DNA of 64,000 nt from CAWCUZ01 sp963798795 (GTDB taxonomy: Bacteria > Acidobacteriota > Vicinamibacteria > Vicinamibacterales > SCN-69-37): positions 1 through 64,000 of the forward strand of contig CAWCUZ010000001.1 in assembly GCA_963798795.1 (NCBI GenBank), given 5' to 3'. This document shows positions 8,245 through 17,285 of this stretch, piece after piece; the stretch's first letter is position 1, and every line of letters begins with the position of its first letter. Under the pieces are notes generated by a model, which was not told the DNA's origin, did no database searches, and saw only the letters and a list, made by a program, of their open reading frames with translations. A program made the position numbers and the translations under genes.

Positions 8245-8604
8245 TCACAGCAGAATGAGCCCGAAGCACGGCTCGGGATCGACATGCCACGCGCCGCCCG
8301 CGCGCCTGACGGCGAACGGGATCAGGCTCTTCCCGGTGGGCGCCATGAGGCCGCGGTTGCAGTTCCTGCCGGCCGCGGGGGGTGATGGTGTAGACGGCGT
8401 GCGCGCGGTCCGGGCGGACGGGCGGGTACGCGCGGCCGGGCCCGCAGTGACCAGCGTCCTGAGGGCCGGGTACAGCTGCCCGTTGCTCTCGTTCCAGAAG
8501 TAGCGCATCGAGGCCTGGAACGCGCGCTGGATGTCGTAGCGCGACCGCGGGTCCAGGCTGAGCATTGTCAGGACGGCGTACGGAGTGCGGGACGCGCGCG
8601 CCAT
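8245..8604 (-). CDS. PadR-family transcriptional regulator, two compensating frameshifts
   Basis: The ATG at 8604 opens a PadR winged helix (TPYAVLTMLSLDPRSRYDIQ, YFWNESNGQLYPALRTLV). Near 8450 the frame is lost: the expected wing HAVYTITPRGRQELQ continues one frame over, and the original frame resumes near 8385 (LMAPTGKSLIPFAV) to the stop at 8245. Two opposite indels about 65 bases apart explain this. The gene may be intact in the organism and mis-sequenced, or it may be mutated. PadR proteins usually repress a neighbouring transporter or envelope-stress operon and their own gene. The nearest candidate target is the kinase or receptor alongside. Confidence 0.65.
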   Translation of the reverse strand: MARASRTPYAVLTMLSLDPRSRYDIQRAFQASMRYFWNESNGQLYPALRTLVTAGPAARTRPSARTARTPSTPSPPAAGRNCNRGLMAPTGKSLIPFAVRRAGGAWHVDPEPCFGLILL

Positions 8605-8608
8605 GTAT

Positions 8609-8621
8609 CTTCAAAATGAAG
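8609..8621. promoter_or_regulatory. Perfect inverted repeat just upstream of padR
   Basis: CTTCA-AAA-TGAAG lies five bases upstream of the padR ATG (8604), in an AT-rich island. Position and symmetry suit an autoregulatory operator. No direct evidence of protein binding. Confidence 0.4.
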
Positions 8622-8641
8622 GCCGGGTCTTCAGTCCCGGC
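8622..8641. repeat. CTTCAG-loop hairpin
   Basis: Arms GCCGGGTC and GTCCCGGC flank a TTCA loop (8 pairs with one T-T mismatch). It belongs to the hairpin family also found at 11523, 23644, 51370 and 60954-61088. It sits in the 136-base gap between padR and the kinase gene. Confidence 0.6.
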
Positions 8642-8740
8642 ACACTCGATGCGACCGACGCCCCGGCGGGCCGACCGGGCCATGCCCATCACCGCCGCTT
8701 CGAAGCCCGGAATGACGCGTCGCTGGCCGCTGCCGGCGTC

Positions 8741-11466
8741 CTATTTCGCGAACGTCTTCTTCAGATCGTCGAACCAGGACGACACCAGGGTCACGAGCCC
8801 CGAACGTGCCGCCTCGGTGCTGCTCCCGACCGGGAACATCACGAACCGCTGGCCGTCACGGCTGACGTCGTAGTCGGCGAACGACTGGCCCGCGATGCCG
8901 ATGCCGTCGAGTCCACCCCGGAACGCCCCGGTGAACAGCGGCCGCGGCCGTCCCGTCTTGAACGTGCCCCCGGTCGTGTCGATCGGCACCACCATGATGC
9001 CGTCGCGCGACCGGTAGAACATCTCCTTGCCGGTGGCGGACCATCGGGCGAAGGCGCCGCCGGCATCGGAGATCTGCCATCGGCCATTACCGGACGGATA
9101 GGGCCGCACGTAGATTTCGAGCTGCCCGGATTCACTCGACGTGTAGGCGATCCAGCGGCCGTCGTAGGAAAACGCCGGGTCGGTCTCCGCAAACGACGTG
9201 TCCACGATCATCTTCGGCGGGTCCTTCGACCCGGGTGCGATGACGCCGATGTCGAAGCTCGGCTGAAGTGTGAGGAACCCCACGACGCTGCCGTCCGGAT
9301 GCCACGTGGTCGCCCACATCGGCGTCGGGAGCTTGGCGACCTCCACTTCCTGTCCGGACCCGTCCGCGGGCTTGCGATAGAGACTGTCCGCTCCGCCCCG
9401 GGTGGAGCTGAAGATCAGGTCGTGACCGTCCGGCGACCAGATCTGCTCGGTGTCTGCGCCCTTGTCGAACGTCAGCCTCGTCATCACCTGGCGTTCCAGG
9501 TCGTACACCCAGATATCCCAGTTGTTGTCGCGCAGCATTGTGAACGCCACGAGCTTCCCATCCGGGGACAGCCGCGGAGTTGCGTAGGCCGCTTCCTCAT
9601 CGAGAAGCTTGGACGTCCGCCCGTCGCGATCGACCCACACGACCGGATAGCGTGGGACAACGGTCCCGCCGCGGACGTAGGCCAGCATGCCGTTCTGCGA
9701 AAACGTGAGTTGCGCCGAGCCTTCCGCGTCGCTCGAGGTCACGTTCTGGAGGACCGGTGCGGGGCTGCCGGTGGCCTCGAGCCGATCCACGTCGAAGGGC
9801 AGTGCGAAGATCGTCCCCTTGCTCAGGTAGAGAATGTGGCCCGACGGCACGTAGCGGCCGAACGCCCCGCCGCTGTGCACGACCTTGCGTTCGCCGGTGG
9901 CCAGCACGACGACCTCGATCGTCGCGTTGTCGAAGTTGCCGATGGCCTGCGTATGCGACGTGAACAGCACCGCCTTGCCGCCCGGCAGCGCCTGCGGCCA
10001 GCGGTGGGTGACCTCGTGTTTGGCCTCGTCCAGCGACGTCAGCGGCTTCGGGTCGCCCCCGGCCGACGGCACTTCGGACAGGCCCGTGTCGGTGCCGGCA
10101 GCGAAGATGATCCGGCCGTCCGACGTCCAGGTCCCGCCGCGGCTGCGGGCCACCTTGCACAGCGTCATGGGCGTGCCGCCCGACACGGGCACCTTGCGCA
10201 GTTCCGTCGAGGTGACGAAGCCGACCCATTGGCCATCGGGCGAGAAGAACGGGTGGTAGGGCGACGTGTCGGGGCTGTTTCCCTCCGCGAGCTGCGCGCC
10301 CTCGAGCTGGTCCATCGACCGCACGTAGAGGTGCCGGCCCTGCTCGGTTCCCGTCACGTACGCGACCCGGGTGCCGTCCGGCGACAGTTCCAACGCCGAC
10401 CCGAGCTGCGTCCACAGCCGGTCGTCGGTCATCTTGAACTCGACGTTCAGACGAGGCGTCGAGGACGCCGGCGCCGACACGCCGCGGAACACGGCCGCCG
10501 CCGCGACGACCAGCGCCAGGGCCGCGACCAGCCACGGCACCAGGCGCGTCCGGCCGGAACCGGCCGGCCGCGGCCCGACGGCCAGGGCCGGCGCCGAGAC
10601 GACACTGGACGTTGCGGCCAGTTGCTCCTCGATGACGATGCGTGCCTCGCCAATGTCGCGGAGCCGCTTCTTGACGTCGCGCTCCAGACAGCGGCGCAAG
10701 AGGCGCACGACGCCCGGCGGCGTCGCCGCGGGCAGTTGCGACCAGTCGATGTCCGCGCGCAGCACATCCGCGAGCGTGTGCGACACCGTCTCGCCTTCGA
10801 ACAGCCGGCGTCCCGACAGCATCTCGAACAGCACCACGCCGAACGACCACACGTCGGCGCGCTTGTCGGCGGGCCGGCCGCTGGCCTGCTCGGGACTCAT
10901 GTAGGCGGCCGTGCCGAGAATGAAGCCGGCCTGTGTCGCGGCGAGGCTGATCGTCGGCGACTGATTCGGATCGGAGGTGACGCTCGCCGGCGAGCCCTCC
11001 AGGGCCTTGGCCAGGCCGAAGTCGAGGATCTTGACGCGGCCCTCGGCGTGATCTTGATGTTCGCCGGCTTCAGGTCGCGATGGATGATTCCACGCTCGTG
11101 CGCGGCTTCGAGGCCTTCGGCGATCGCGAGCGCAAACCGCAGCGCCTGCTCGACCGGCAGCGCGCCGCGGGCGAGTTGCTGCGAGAGGTCTTCGCCCTCG
11201 ACGAGCTCCATGACGAGCCCGTACCGGCCGCCCGATTCCTCGAATCCGAAGATCGACGCGATCGACGGGTGGCTGAGCGCGGCCAGCACTTGCGCCTCGC
11301 GTTGAAACCTCGCCATCCGCTCCCGGTCGTTGGCGAAGAGCTCGGGCAGGACTTTGATGGCGACGTCGCGGTTGAGCTTGGAGTCGGTCGCCCGGTAGAC
11401 CTCACCCATCCCTCCCGCACCGAGTTTTTCCCGCATGCGGTAGTGCGCCAGGGTGTCGTCTGTCAT
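8741..11466 (-). CDS. Ser/Thr protein kinase with C-terminal PD40/TolB-like propeller, one frameshift
   Basis: About 908 codons. The start MTDDTLAHYRM (ATG 11466) leads into a Hanks-type kinase: GAGGMGEVYRA (residues 17-27), the ATP-binding Lys in VAIKVL (Lys38), HRDLKPANIKI (129-139), then DFGLAK, MSPEQASGRP and DVWSFGVVLFEML. A missing base at about 11045 breaks the frame between IKIT and the DFG strand; adding it restores EGRVKILDFG. After the kinase a single membrane helix (WLVAALALVVAAAAVF) leads to repeated WD40-like PD40 blades (SPDGTRVAYV, SPDGQWVGFV, SPDGKLVAF, YDGRWIAYTS). Cytosolic kinase plus extracytoplasmic propeller suggests a transmembrane sensor. This architecture is very common in Acidobacteriota. 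Confidence 0.85.
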
Positions 11467-11522
11467 GTCGGTGCGGCGATTATACGCGGGACCGCTGCCG
11501 GTCCTGGTGTCGCGCGGCCGGC

Positions 11523-11544
11523 CGCCGGGGCTGAAGCCCCGGCG
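11523..11544. repeat. TGAA/TTCA-loop hairpin between kinase and permease genes
   Basis: CGCCGGGGC and GCCCCGGCG form a nine-pair perfect stem around a TGAA loop (TTCA on the other strand). It lies in the 119-base gap between the permease stop (11586) and the kinase start. It may act as a terminator-like or mRNA-end structure, but no T tract follows. Confidence 0.6.
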
Positions 11545-11585
11545 CGCCATCTCACGCCGGCGAGCCATCTCGCGCGGCAGACGTC

Positions 11586-14166
11586 CTACCGGCGCAGGCT
11601 GATGATCGGATCGACCCGTGCGGCGCGGCGCGCCGGCACCCACGCGGCCAGCACGCCGACCGCGCACAGCAGCGCGCCCACGCCGACGTAGACCGACACG
11701 TCGGCGGGCGTGACCTGGAAGAGGAGCGCGGCGAAGCCGCGCGACAGCCACCACGCGACGGGGACGCCGAGCGCGAGGCCGGCCAGCAGATGCCGCCACG
11801 CCGTCCCCAGCACGCCGCGCTGGATGCGCGCCGGCGTCGCGCCGAGCGCCACGCGCACGCCGATCTCGCGCGTCTGCTGCGCGACGAACGACGCCATCAC
11901 CGCGTAGACGCCGGCCGCGCCAATCAGCATGCCGGCCAGGCCGAAGACCGACATCAGCCAGGCGTTGAAGCGGCGCTGCGCGGTGATCCTCCGCACGGCG
12001 TCGTCGCCGACGAACACGAACGGCTCCTTGAGGTCGGGCCCCACATCCTTCAGCGCCTCGGTGAGCAACGGGAGCACCTCGGCCGATGGCCGTGACGTCC
12101 TGACCAGCAGGCCGGCGAAGATCCTGGCCGGATCGGGCTTGACGGCGAAGTATGCCGCGGGCGCGTCGTCCTCTTCCGGACCGCGCGCGTAGACGTGGGG
12201 CACCGTCCCGACGACCCTGAAGAGTCCCGCCGGCTCGGTGGCGCGCACCTGCTGTCCAATCGGGTCCTCGTCTCCGAAGAGACGCCCGGCGAGTTGTTCG
12301 TCGAGGACGATCACGGGCGGTGCATCAGACGAGCCGTCCTGCCAGGTCCCGCCTCGACGGAACGGCAGGCCCGCGACGGCGAAGTAGTTGGGCGTCACGC
12401 GGTACTGGAGCACCTTCATCGGATCCCCGGTGTCGGCGCTGCCGTTGGCGCGCGTCACGGTCGTCGTCCACCAGGCGCCGTGGAACGCCCGGCCGAAGAG
12501 TGGCAGTGACGCCGCCGTCGACATCGCGACGCCCGACACGCCCGGCACGCTCTCGATGCGCCGCCGGACTTCGAGCACCGGGGCGCGAAACGCGAGTCGC
12601 GGCATCACCGCGAGCAGGTTGGCGCGGTCAATCCCGAGGTCGATCCCCGTGACCCGAATGAGGCTGACGACGAAGAGCCAGGAGACGACGAGCAGCACGA
12701 CGACGGTGGCGATCTCCGCGGTGAGAAACACACTGCGCCAGCGCCGGCGCCCGGTCGCCGTGGGCGCCTCGGCGTCCTTGAGCAGGGTGGAGAGCGGCGC
12801 CCGCGACGTCTGCCACGCGGGGACGAGCGAGAACAACACCCCCGTGACGACGGCGCAGGCGATCGCCGCCGCCAGGACGCGTCCATTGAGGGAGATCGCC
12901 GACAATCGGAAGAGATACGGGAGCGCCGTCGTGACCGCGGTCTTCGCCACCCGAACGCCGGCGACCGAGAGCAGCAGCGCGGCCACGGTCGCTCCCGCTG
13001 ACAGCAGCAGGCCCTCGGCCAGCACGGCCGTCGCGATCTGCGCGCGCGACGCGCCGAGCGAGGCGCGGATGGCCATCTCCTGTGCCCGTGCGGCGGATCG
13101 CGTGAGCATCAGGTTCGCGGCGTTGGCGCAGGCGACGAGGATGACGAGCACCGCGGCGCCGAGCGCCAGCAGCATCCAGTGGCGAACGGGCGAGATGTCA
13201 CTGATCGAGGAGCGGTGTGACCTCGGGCCGCCAGTCGGGTGCGCCGACGATTCGCTGGACGTCATCGGCCACCTGAGCCGTCGACACGCCCGGTCGCATC
13301 CGCGCGAGGATGCCGCCGTACCAGCCCGTGTCCGGTGTGTGCGGCAGGATCATCGGCACCCAGACGGGCGTGTTCGTCAGATACGGAACTTCCGGGTGAT
13401 CGCTGGCCGCCGACAGGACGCCAATCACGGTGTAGCTGCGCTTGCCTTCCGTGATCGTCTTGCCGAGAACCGACGGGTCGCCGCCCAGGCGCTCATGCCA
13501 GAACCGGTAACCCAGCACGGCCAGCTCGCGCCTTCCGTGCGCCTCGTCGTCTGCCGTCCAGAATCGGCCGATCGCCGGCGACAACCGGAGCACGCGAAAG
13601 ATGTCGGCCGTGGCGCGCGTGACGGCCATCTCGTCCATGGCGCCATCGACGGTGACCATCAGGCCGATTCCGGTCCCCCGCATGGCCATGCTGTCGACGC
13701 TCGGCAGCTCCTCGTGGAGCCGCCAGTACACGTCCGGTGTAATCCGCGGCTTGAAGGCCTTGTCCTCGACCGAAATGTTGACCAGTTGCTCCGGATGATC
13801 CACCGGCAGCGGCTTCAGGACCACGGCATCGACCACAGAGAAGGTGACCGTTCCCAGCGTGACGCCGGCCGCCAGGACGAACACGACGAAGAGCGAGTGG
13901 GCGGGAGCCGCACGGATCGCGCGCGCGGCGTCGCGCACGATCAGGGCGGCCGAGCGGAGCCACCGGGGCGCGCCGCCGAGCAGTTCCGCGACAATGGCGC
14001 GCACCGTCTGCAGATTCACCCAGAGGGCGGGACGCCGCGGCGCCCAGCCGCCGGCGCGGCGCTCGCCGAGTTCCTCGAGCACGTCGCCGATGGCGGCGTT
14101 GGCGGCATCGCGCGACGAGACGCGCCGCAGCAGCCAGGCCAGCGGGCGGATGGGGGAGGGCGCCAT
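11586..14166 (-). CDS. ADOP-type MacB/FtsX ABC transporter permease, one frameshift
   Basis: About 860 codons across one shift near 13207. The N-terminal helical leader (PIRPLAWLLRRVSSRDAANA, EELGERRAGGW) is typical of acidobacterial duplicated orphan permeases. A first membrane helix (SLFVVFVLAAGVTLGTVTFS) is followed by a MacB periplasmic core domain (VAVTRATADIFRVL-like, GYRFWHERLGGDPSVLGKTI). Two FtsX regions (MLLALGAAVLVILVACANAA near the shift; VFGLAGMLIGAAGVYAVMA at the C-terminus) and a closing SLRR complete it. The first frame ends WRPEVTPLLDQ and the next resumes ISDISPVRHWMLL, so one base is wrong there. No ATPase gene is adjacent, as usual for this family. It likely exports antimicrobials or acts in mechanotransmission; the substrate is unknown. 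Confidence 0.85.
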
Positions 14167-14170
14167 GGCT

Positions 14171-14512
14171 TCATCTCCGCCTGAGGACGGCGTCGAGGCC
14201 CGTCGCCATCGTCTCGATGCGTTCGAGCGAGTCGCGCACGGCCTGCACGCCCCGGGCCTTCACGCGGAAGAACCGCTTCGGCCGGCCGCCGCGTTCCGGC
14301 GTGGCGCCGCCGTACCGCGAGCTGACGAGGTCCTTGTCCTCGAGCCGCTCGAGCGTGATCAGCACCGCGGCGCGAGACGCCTTGCGGCCGGTTCGAGTCT
14401 CGAGGGCGCGGGCCACGGAAACCGGATAGGCGTGGTCGCCCAGGTTGAGGGTGGCGAGCAGCACGAGCAGCTCGAACTCGCCGAGCGGTGAGGGCCGGTG
14501 ACGCGGCGGCAT
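14171..14512 (-). CDS. PadR-family transcriptional regulator
   Basis: A 113-residue winged-helix protein, intact. The HTH spans LLVLLATLNLGDHAYPVSVA to TGRKASRAAVLITLERLEDK; the wing is VSSRYGGATPERGGRPKRFF with the family-typical GGRPK, and a helix follows (VRDSLERIETMATGLDAVL). The ATG at 14512 is four codons ahead of the first helix. The stop is five bases before the ADOP permease start, so the two form an operon, and the regulator probably represses it through the inverted repeat at 14516-14544. This PadR-permease pairing is the standard arrangement for the family. Confidence 0.88.
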   Translation of the reverse strand: MPPRHRPSPLGEFELLVLLATLNLGDHAYPVSVARALETRTGRKASRAAVLITLERLEDKDLVSSRYGGATPERGGRPKRFFRVKARGVQAVRDSLERIETMATGLDAVLRRR

Positions 14513-14515
14513 GAT

Positions 14516-14544
14516 TTGGACAACAAGATTACCATTGCTGTCAA
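14516..14544 (-). promoter_or_regulatory. Operator-like inverted repeat overlapping a TTGACA box, upstream of padR
   Basis: TTGGACAACA (14516-14525) is mirrored by TGCTGTCAA (14536-14544). On the minus strand the distal arm contains TTGACA, a consensus -35, ending 27 bases before the padR ATG. A regulator bound here would block the promoter, consistent with PadR autorepression of the padR-permease operon. The -10 is not clear. Confidence 0.5.
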
Positions 14545-14592
14545 CCCGGGCTGATGGGATGCTGTAGGGCCCATCCCAAAGGAGCGCCCCTC

Positions 14593-15027
14593 GTGTCGAA
14601 CCAGGACGACATCCGCAACGCCTCGAAGCAGTTCTACGCCGCCCTGAATCGCATGGCCACCGGCGACGCCAGTTCGCTGTCGCAGATCTGGTCACACAGC
14701 GGGGCCGTGACCGCGATGCATCCGATCGGCGGCCGCCAGGTCGGGTGGGACGCGGTGCGGACGTCGTTCGACCAGGTCGCCGCGCTCGCCTCCGACGGGC
14801 AGGTGGAATTGAAGGACCAGCTCATCCACGCGTCGGGCGATGTCGCCTGGGAGGTCGGCGTCGAGCAGGGCCGCTTCACGATGGCCGGTCAGGAGGTCGC
14901 CATCCAACACCGTGTCACCAACGTCTATCAGAATGAAGGCGGCGCGTGGAAAATCGTCCATCACCATACGGACCTGTCGCCGGCGATGGTCGACCTGCTG
15001 AGTCGCCTGCAGCCGCCGACGAAGTAG
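14593..15027 (+). CDS. SnoaL/NTF2-like protein
   Basis: A 144-residue protein from a GTG at 14593, chosen because AAAGGAG (14578-14584) lies eight bases upstream; an earlier ATG has no such site. The alpha-helical start (DDIRNASKQFYAALNRMATG), the SHSGAVTAMHPIGGRQVGWD strand and the final AWKIVHHHTDLS fit the cone-shaped NTF2 fold of SnoaL_3-type proteins. Such domains bind small hydrophobic ligands or serve as enzyme subunits. The His cluster HHH near residue 128 is common in the group. It is divergent from padR and five bases ahead of the LspA-like gene. Confidence 0.75.
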   Translation: MSNQDDIRNASKQFYAALNRMATGDASSLSQIWSHSGAVTAMHPIGGRQVGWDAVRTSFDQVAALASDGQVELKDQLIHASGDVAWEVGVEQGRFTMAGQEVAIQHRVTNVYQNEGGAWKIVHHHTDLSPAMVDLLSRLQPPTK

Positions 15028-15032
15028 GGCGT

Positions 15033-15518
15033 GTGGCGCGCGTACGACTTGGTCCAGTGGTGCTCGTGCTCGCCGCGCTCGTCACGGTGAGTTGCGACCG
15101 CCTGACCAAACACGTGGCCGTGACGACACTCGCCGGCGCCCCCAATCGGTCCTACTTCGCCGATACCGTTCGCGTGGAGTACGTCGAGAACCCCGGCGGG
15201 TTCCTCAGTCTCGGCGCGAGCCTGCCGCCCATCCTTCGGACCGGCGTCTTCACCGTCGCGACGGGCCTGGCGCTGCTGGGGATGGTCGCCCTCGTCATGC
15301 GCCGCACGATCAGCCCGGTGGCCCAACTGGGCCTCACGCTGTTCGCCGCTGGCGGCGTCTCGAACTGGCTCGACCGCGTGCTGCACGGCACCGTCGTCGA
15401 CTTCCTGAATGTGGGGGTCGGTCCGCTGCGCACGGGCGTCTTCAACGTGGCCGATGTCGCGATCCTGGCCGGCGCGGCGATCACCTTGATCGCGGAACTT
15501 CGGCGTCAGCGGTCCTGA
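15033..15518 (+). CDS. lspA: Signal peptidase II-like protein
   Basis: A 161-residue four-helix membrane protein with the LspA motifs in order: DRLTK (22-26), the variant NPGGF at 53-57 in place of N.GA.F, GGVSNWLDR (107-115), VVDF with Asp123 and FNVAD with Asp141. The two Asps are the catalytic pair of lipoprotein signal peptidases. Start GTG 15033 is chosen because it precedes the first membrane helix directly. The enzyme would cut prolipoproteins in the inner membrane, and several lipoproteins are encoded nearby. The GG in the N.GA.F loop is unusual, so this may be a specialised paralogue. Confidence 0.78.
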   Translation: MARVRLGPVVLVLAALVTVSCDRLTKHVAVTTLAGAPNRSYFADTVRVEYVENPGGFLSLGASLPPILRTGVFTVATGLALLGMVALVMRRTISPVAQLGLTLFAAGGVSNWLDRVLHGTVVDFLNVGVGPLRTGVFNVADVAILAGAAITLIAELRRQRS

Positions 15519-15608
15519 CCTGCGGCCGGCGCGCCGTGCAGCCGATTGCGACCTTCTGGCCCGCGGCGTCCTGCGCCGCCCCGGGGTCGTGAACTAACTG
15601 TCGGAGAG

Positions 15609-16427
15609 ATGCCCATCCACCGAATCGACGACGGCCGCGATGCACGGCTGGCCGACTACGCCGGCGTGCGCGAGCCGGCGCTGCTGCGCGCACGCGGGCT
15701 GTTCATCGCCGAAGGCCGCTTCGTCGTCCGTCGACTCTTCGACTGCGGACGAGTCGCGGTCCAATCGCTGCTGCTCAACGAAGCCGCCTTGAGCGGGTTG
15801 AACGACCTTCTGGGCGACGTCGACCGGGCGCTCGACGTGTACGTCGCGTCGCCCGATGTCATCGCGGACGCCACGGGCTTCACGATTCACCGCGGCTGTC
15901 TGGCGGTGGCCGAGCGGCCCGCCGAGCGGCCGATGGACGCCGTGCTCTCGACCGCCACGTCCGTCGTCGTCCTCGAGCGCGTGGTCGACGCCGACAACGT
16001 CGGGTCCGTGTTTCGCGGCGCCGAAGCCTTCGGCGTCGACGCCGTCCTGCTCAGTCCCGGCTGCTGCGATCCGATGTACCGCAAGGCGATTCGAACATCG
16101 TCCGGCGCGGCGTTCGTCCTCCCGTTCGCGGCCGCCGCGCCGTGGCCGGAGGCGCTCGACCGACTGCGCGAGGCCCGATTCACCGTCGCCGCGATGACGC
16201 CCAGCGCGGCGGCGATCGAGGTCGGGGCGTTCGCCGGAACCGAGGCGGCCCGGGGCCGGGTCGCCGTCCTCCTCGGCACGGAGGGGCACGGCCTGACCGC
16301 GGAAGCGCTGGCGCGCGCGGACATCCAGGTTCGCATCCCGATGACCCCTGCGGTGGATTCGCTCAACATCGCGACGGCGGCGGGCATCGTGCTGCACCGG
16401 CTGCACGAGGCGCGCCGTCGGCGGTAG
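15609..16427 (+). CDS. SpoU/TrmH-family RNA 2'-O-methyltransferase
   Basis: A 272-residue protein from ATG 15609 with CGGAGAG just upstream. The N-terminal substrate domain starts ADYAGVREPALLRARGLFIA and contains the family FIAEGRFVVRRLF. The C-terminal knot domain carries the three SpoU motifs: NVGSVFRGAEAFGVDAVLLS, LLGTEGHGL and IPMTPAVDSLNIATAAGIV. These bind S-adenosylmethionine in a trefoil knot. The family methylates a ribose in rRNA or tRNA; which RNA cannot be told from sequence alone. Confidence 0.87.
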   Translation: MPIHRIDDGRDARLADYAGVREPALLRARGLFIAEGRFVVRRLFDCGRVAVQSLLLNEAALSGLNDLLGDVDRALDVYVASPDVIADATGFTIHRGCLAVAERPAERPMDAVLSTATSVVVLERVVDADNVGSVFRGAEAFGVDAVLLSPGCCDPMYRKAIRTSSGAAFVLPFAAAAPWPEALDRLREARFTVAAMTPSAAAIEVGAFAGTEAARGRVAVLLGTEGHGLTAEALARADIQVRIPMTPAVDSLNIATAAGIVLHRLHEARRRR

Positions 16428-16476
16428 CACCAGGTCGTCCGGCAGCGGCAGGCGGCCGTCAGGACCGTCGTGCCGC

Positions 16477-16686
16477 TCACTGCGCGGGTGGTTCCCCGGG
16501 CGTCGTGGCGGCAACGTTCCCCAGCGAACGGTACGCCGCGTACACGTCGAAGTACAGATCAGCATCGAGCAGCATGACCCGACGCTTCAGGTCCACGACG
16601 CCCTTCACCATGTCGCCGAACCGGCTCCGGGCCAGCCGCCGGACTTCATCCATCCCAATCACGTCTTCGGCGGTGACACGTCGCAT
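16477..16686 (-). CDS. Small protein, DUF5674-like
   Basis: A 69-residue protein. The stretch SRFGDMVKGVVDLKRRVMLL followed by DADLYFD resembles the MVK-VVD-M-hxD core of DUF5674 proteins, judged from pattern. The rest is helical with no catalytic motif. It is convergent with the SpoU gene and isolated by 157 bases from the next gene. Function unknown. Confidence 0.5.
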   Translation of the reverse strand: MRRVTAEDVIGMDEVRRLARSRFGDMVKGVVDLKRRVMLLDADLYFDVYAAYRSLGNVAATTPGEPPAQ

Positions 16687-16843
16687 GCGCGGACGATCCT
16701 ACAGGCTGCGCGCTCCGAATCACATCGCGGGGCCGGTTCGAACCTCCTGTCGATTCTGCGCCTCCTCGTTCGACCACACTCTGAACGGCGGTCCGGCACG
16801 GGGCCGGAGGCCGACGGGGTGACCCTCTCCCGGGAGCAACGAC

Positions 16844-17230
16844 ATGCGCTACATGATGTTCATCAAACACACTGAGGACTACCGCAACAAGACGGTGCCC
16901 GCCGGGCTCTACGAGGCCATGGGGGCGTTCGTGGGCGACGCCATGAAGCGCGGCGTCATCATTGACACCGCCGGCCTGCAGCCGACCTCGGCCGGCACGC
17001 GCGTGAGCCTTCGCGGCGGACAAATCCTGACCACGGACGGCCCGTTCATCGAGTCGAAGGAAATCATCGGCGGCTACGCCCTGGTCGAGGCGAAGTCGAA
17101 GCAGGAGGCGCTGGATCTCCCGCGCCGGTTCATGGAGCTCCATCGCACCCACTGGCCCGAGTTCGAGGGCGCCTGCGACGTGCGGCCGCTCGAGGTGTTC
17201 GACGGGGCGCCGTCCACGCGAGAAGGTTGA
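16844..17230 (+). CDS. YCII/DGPF-domain protein
   Basis: A 128-residue protein of the YCII-related family: start MRYMMFIKHTEDYRN, core TTDGPFIESKEIIGGYALVE (the DGPF signature) and a C-terminal helix. The dimeric ferredoxin-like fold is known; enzymatic function is mostly unproven. Such genes often accompany ECF sigma factors of the SigJ/ECF41 kind, but no such sigma is adjacent here. ATG 16844 follows GGGAG by about ten bases. Confidence 0.85.
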   Translation: MRYMMFIKHTEDYRNKTVPAGLYEAMGAFVGDAMKRGVIIDTAGLQPTSAGTRVSLRGGQILTTDGPFIESKEIIGGYALVEAKSKQEALDLPRRFMELHRTHWPEFEGACDVRPLEVFDGAPSTREG

Positions 17231-17252
17231 GGGCCCTCGGTGTCGACGCGTC

Positions 17253-17285
17253 GGGTCAGACCGGGGTCAGACCGGGGTCAGACCC
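17253..17285. repeat. Triple 11-bp repeat GGGTCAGACCG
   Basis: GGGTCAGACC occurs at 17253, 17264 and 17275 with an exact 11-base period. Each unit is itself near-palindromic. The array covers the convergent 3' ends of the YCII gene and the winged-helix regulator and supplies the last codons of the latter. Confidence 0.75.

Noticed and set aside
8585..11305. A 906-codon plus-strand open frame
   Set aside because: It is antisense to the kinase-PD40 gene, whose motifs are unmistakable.
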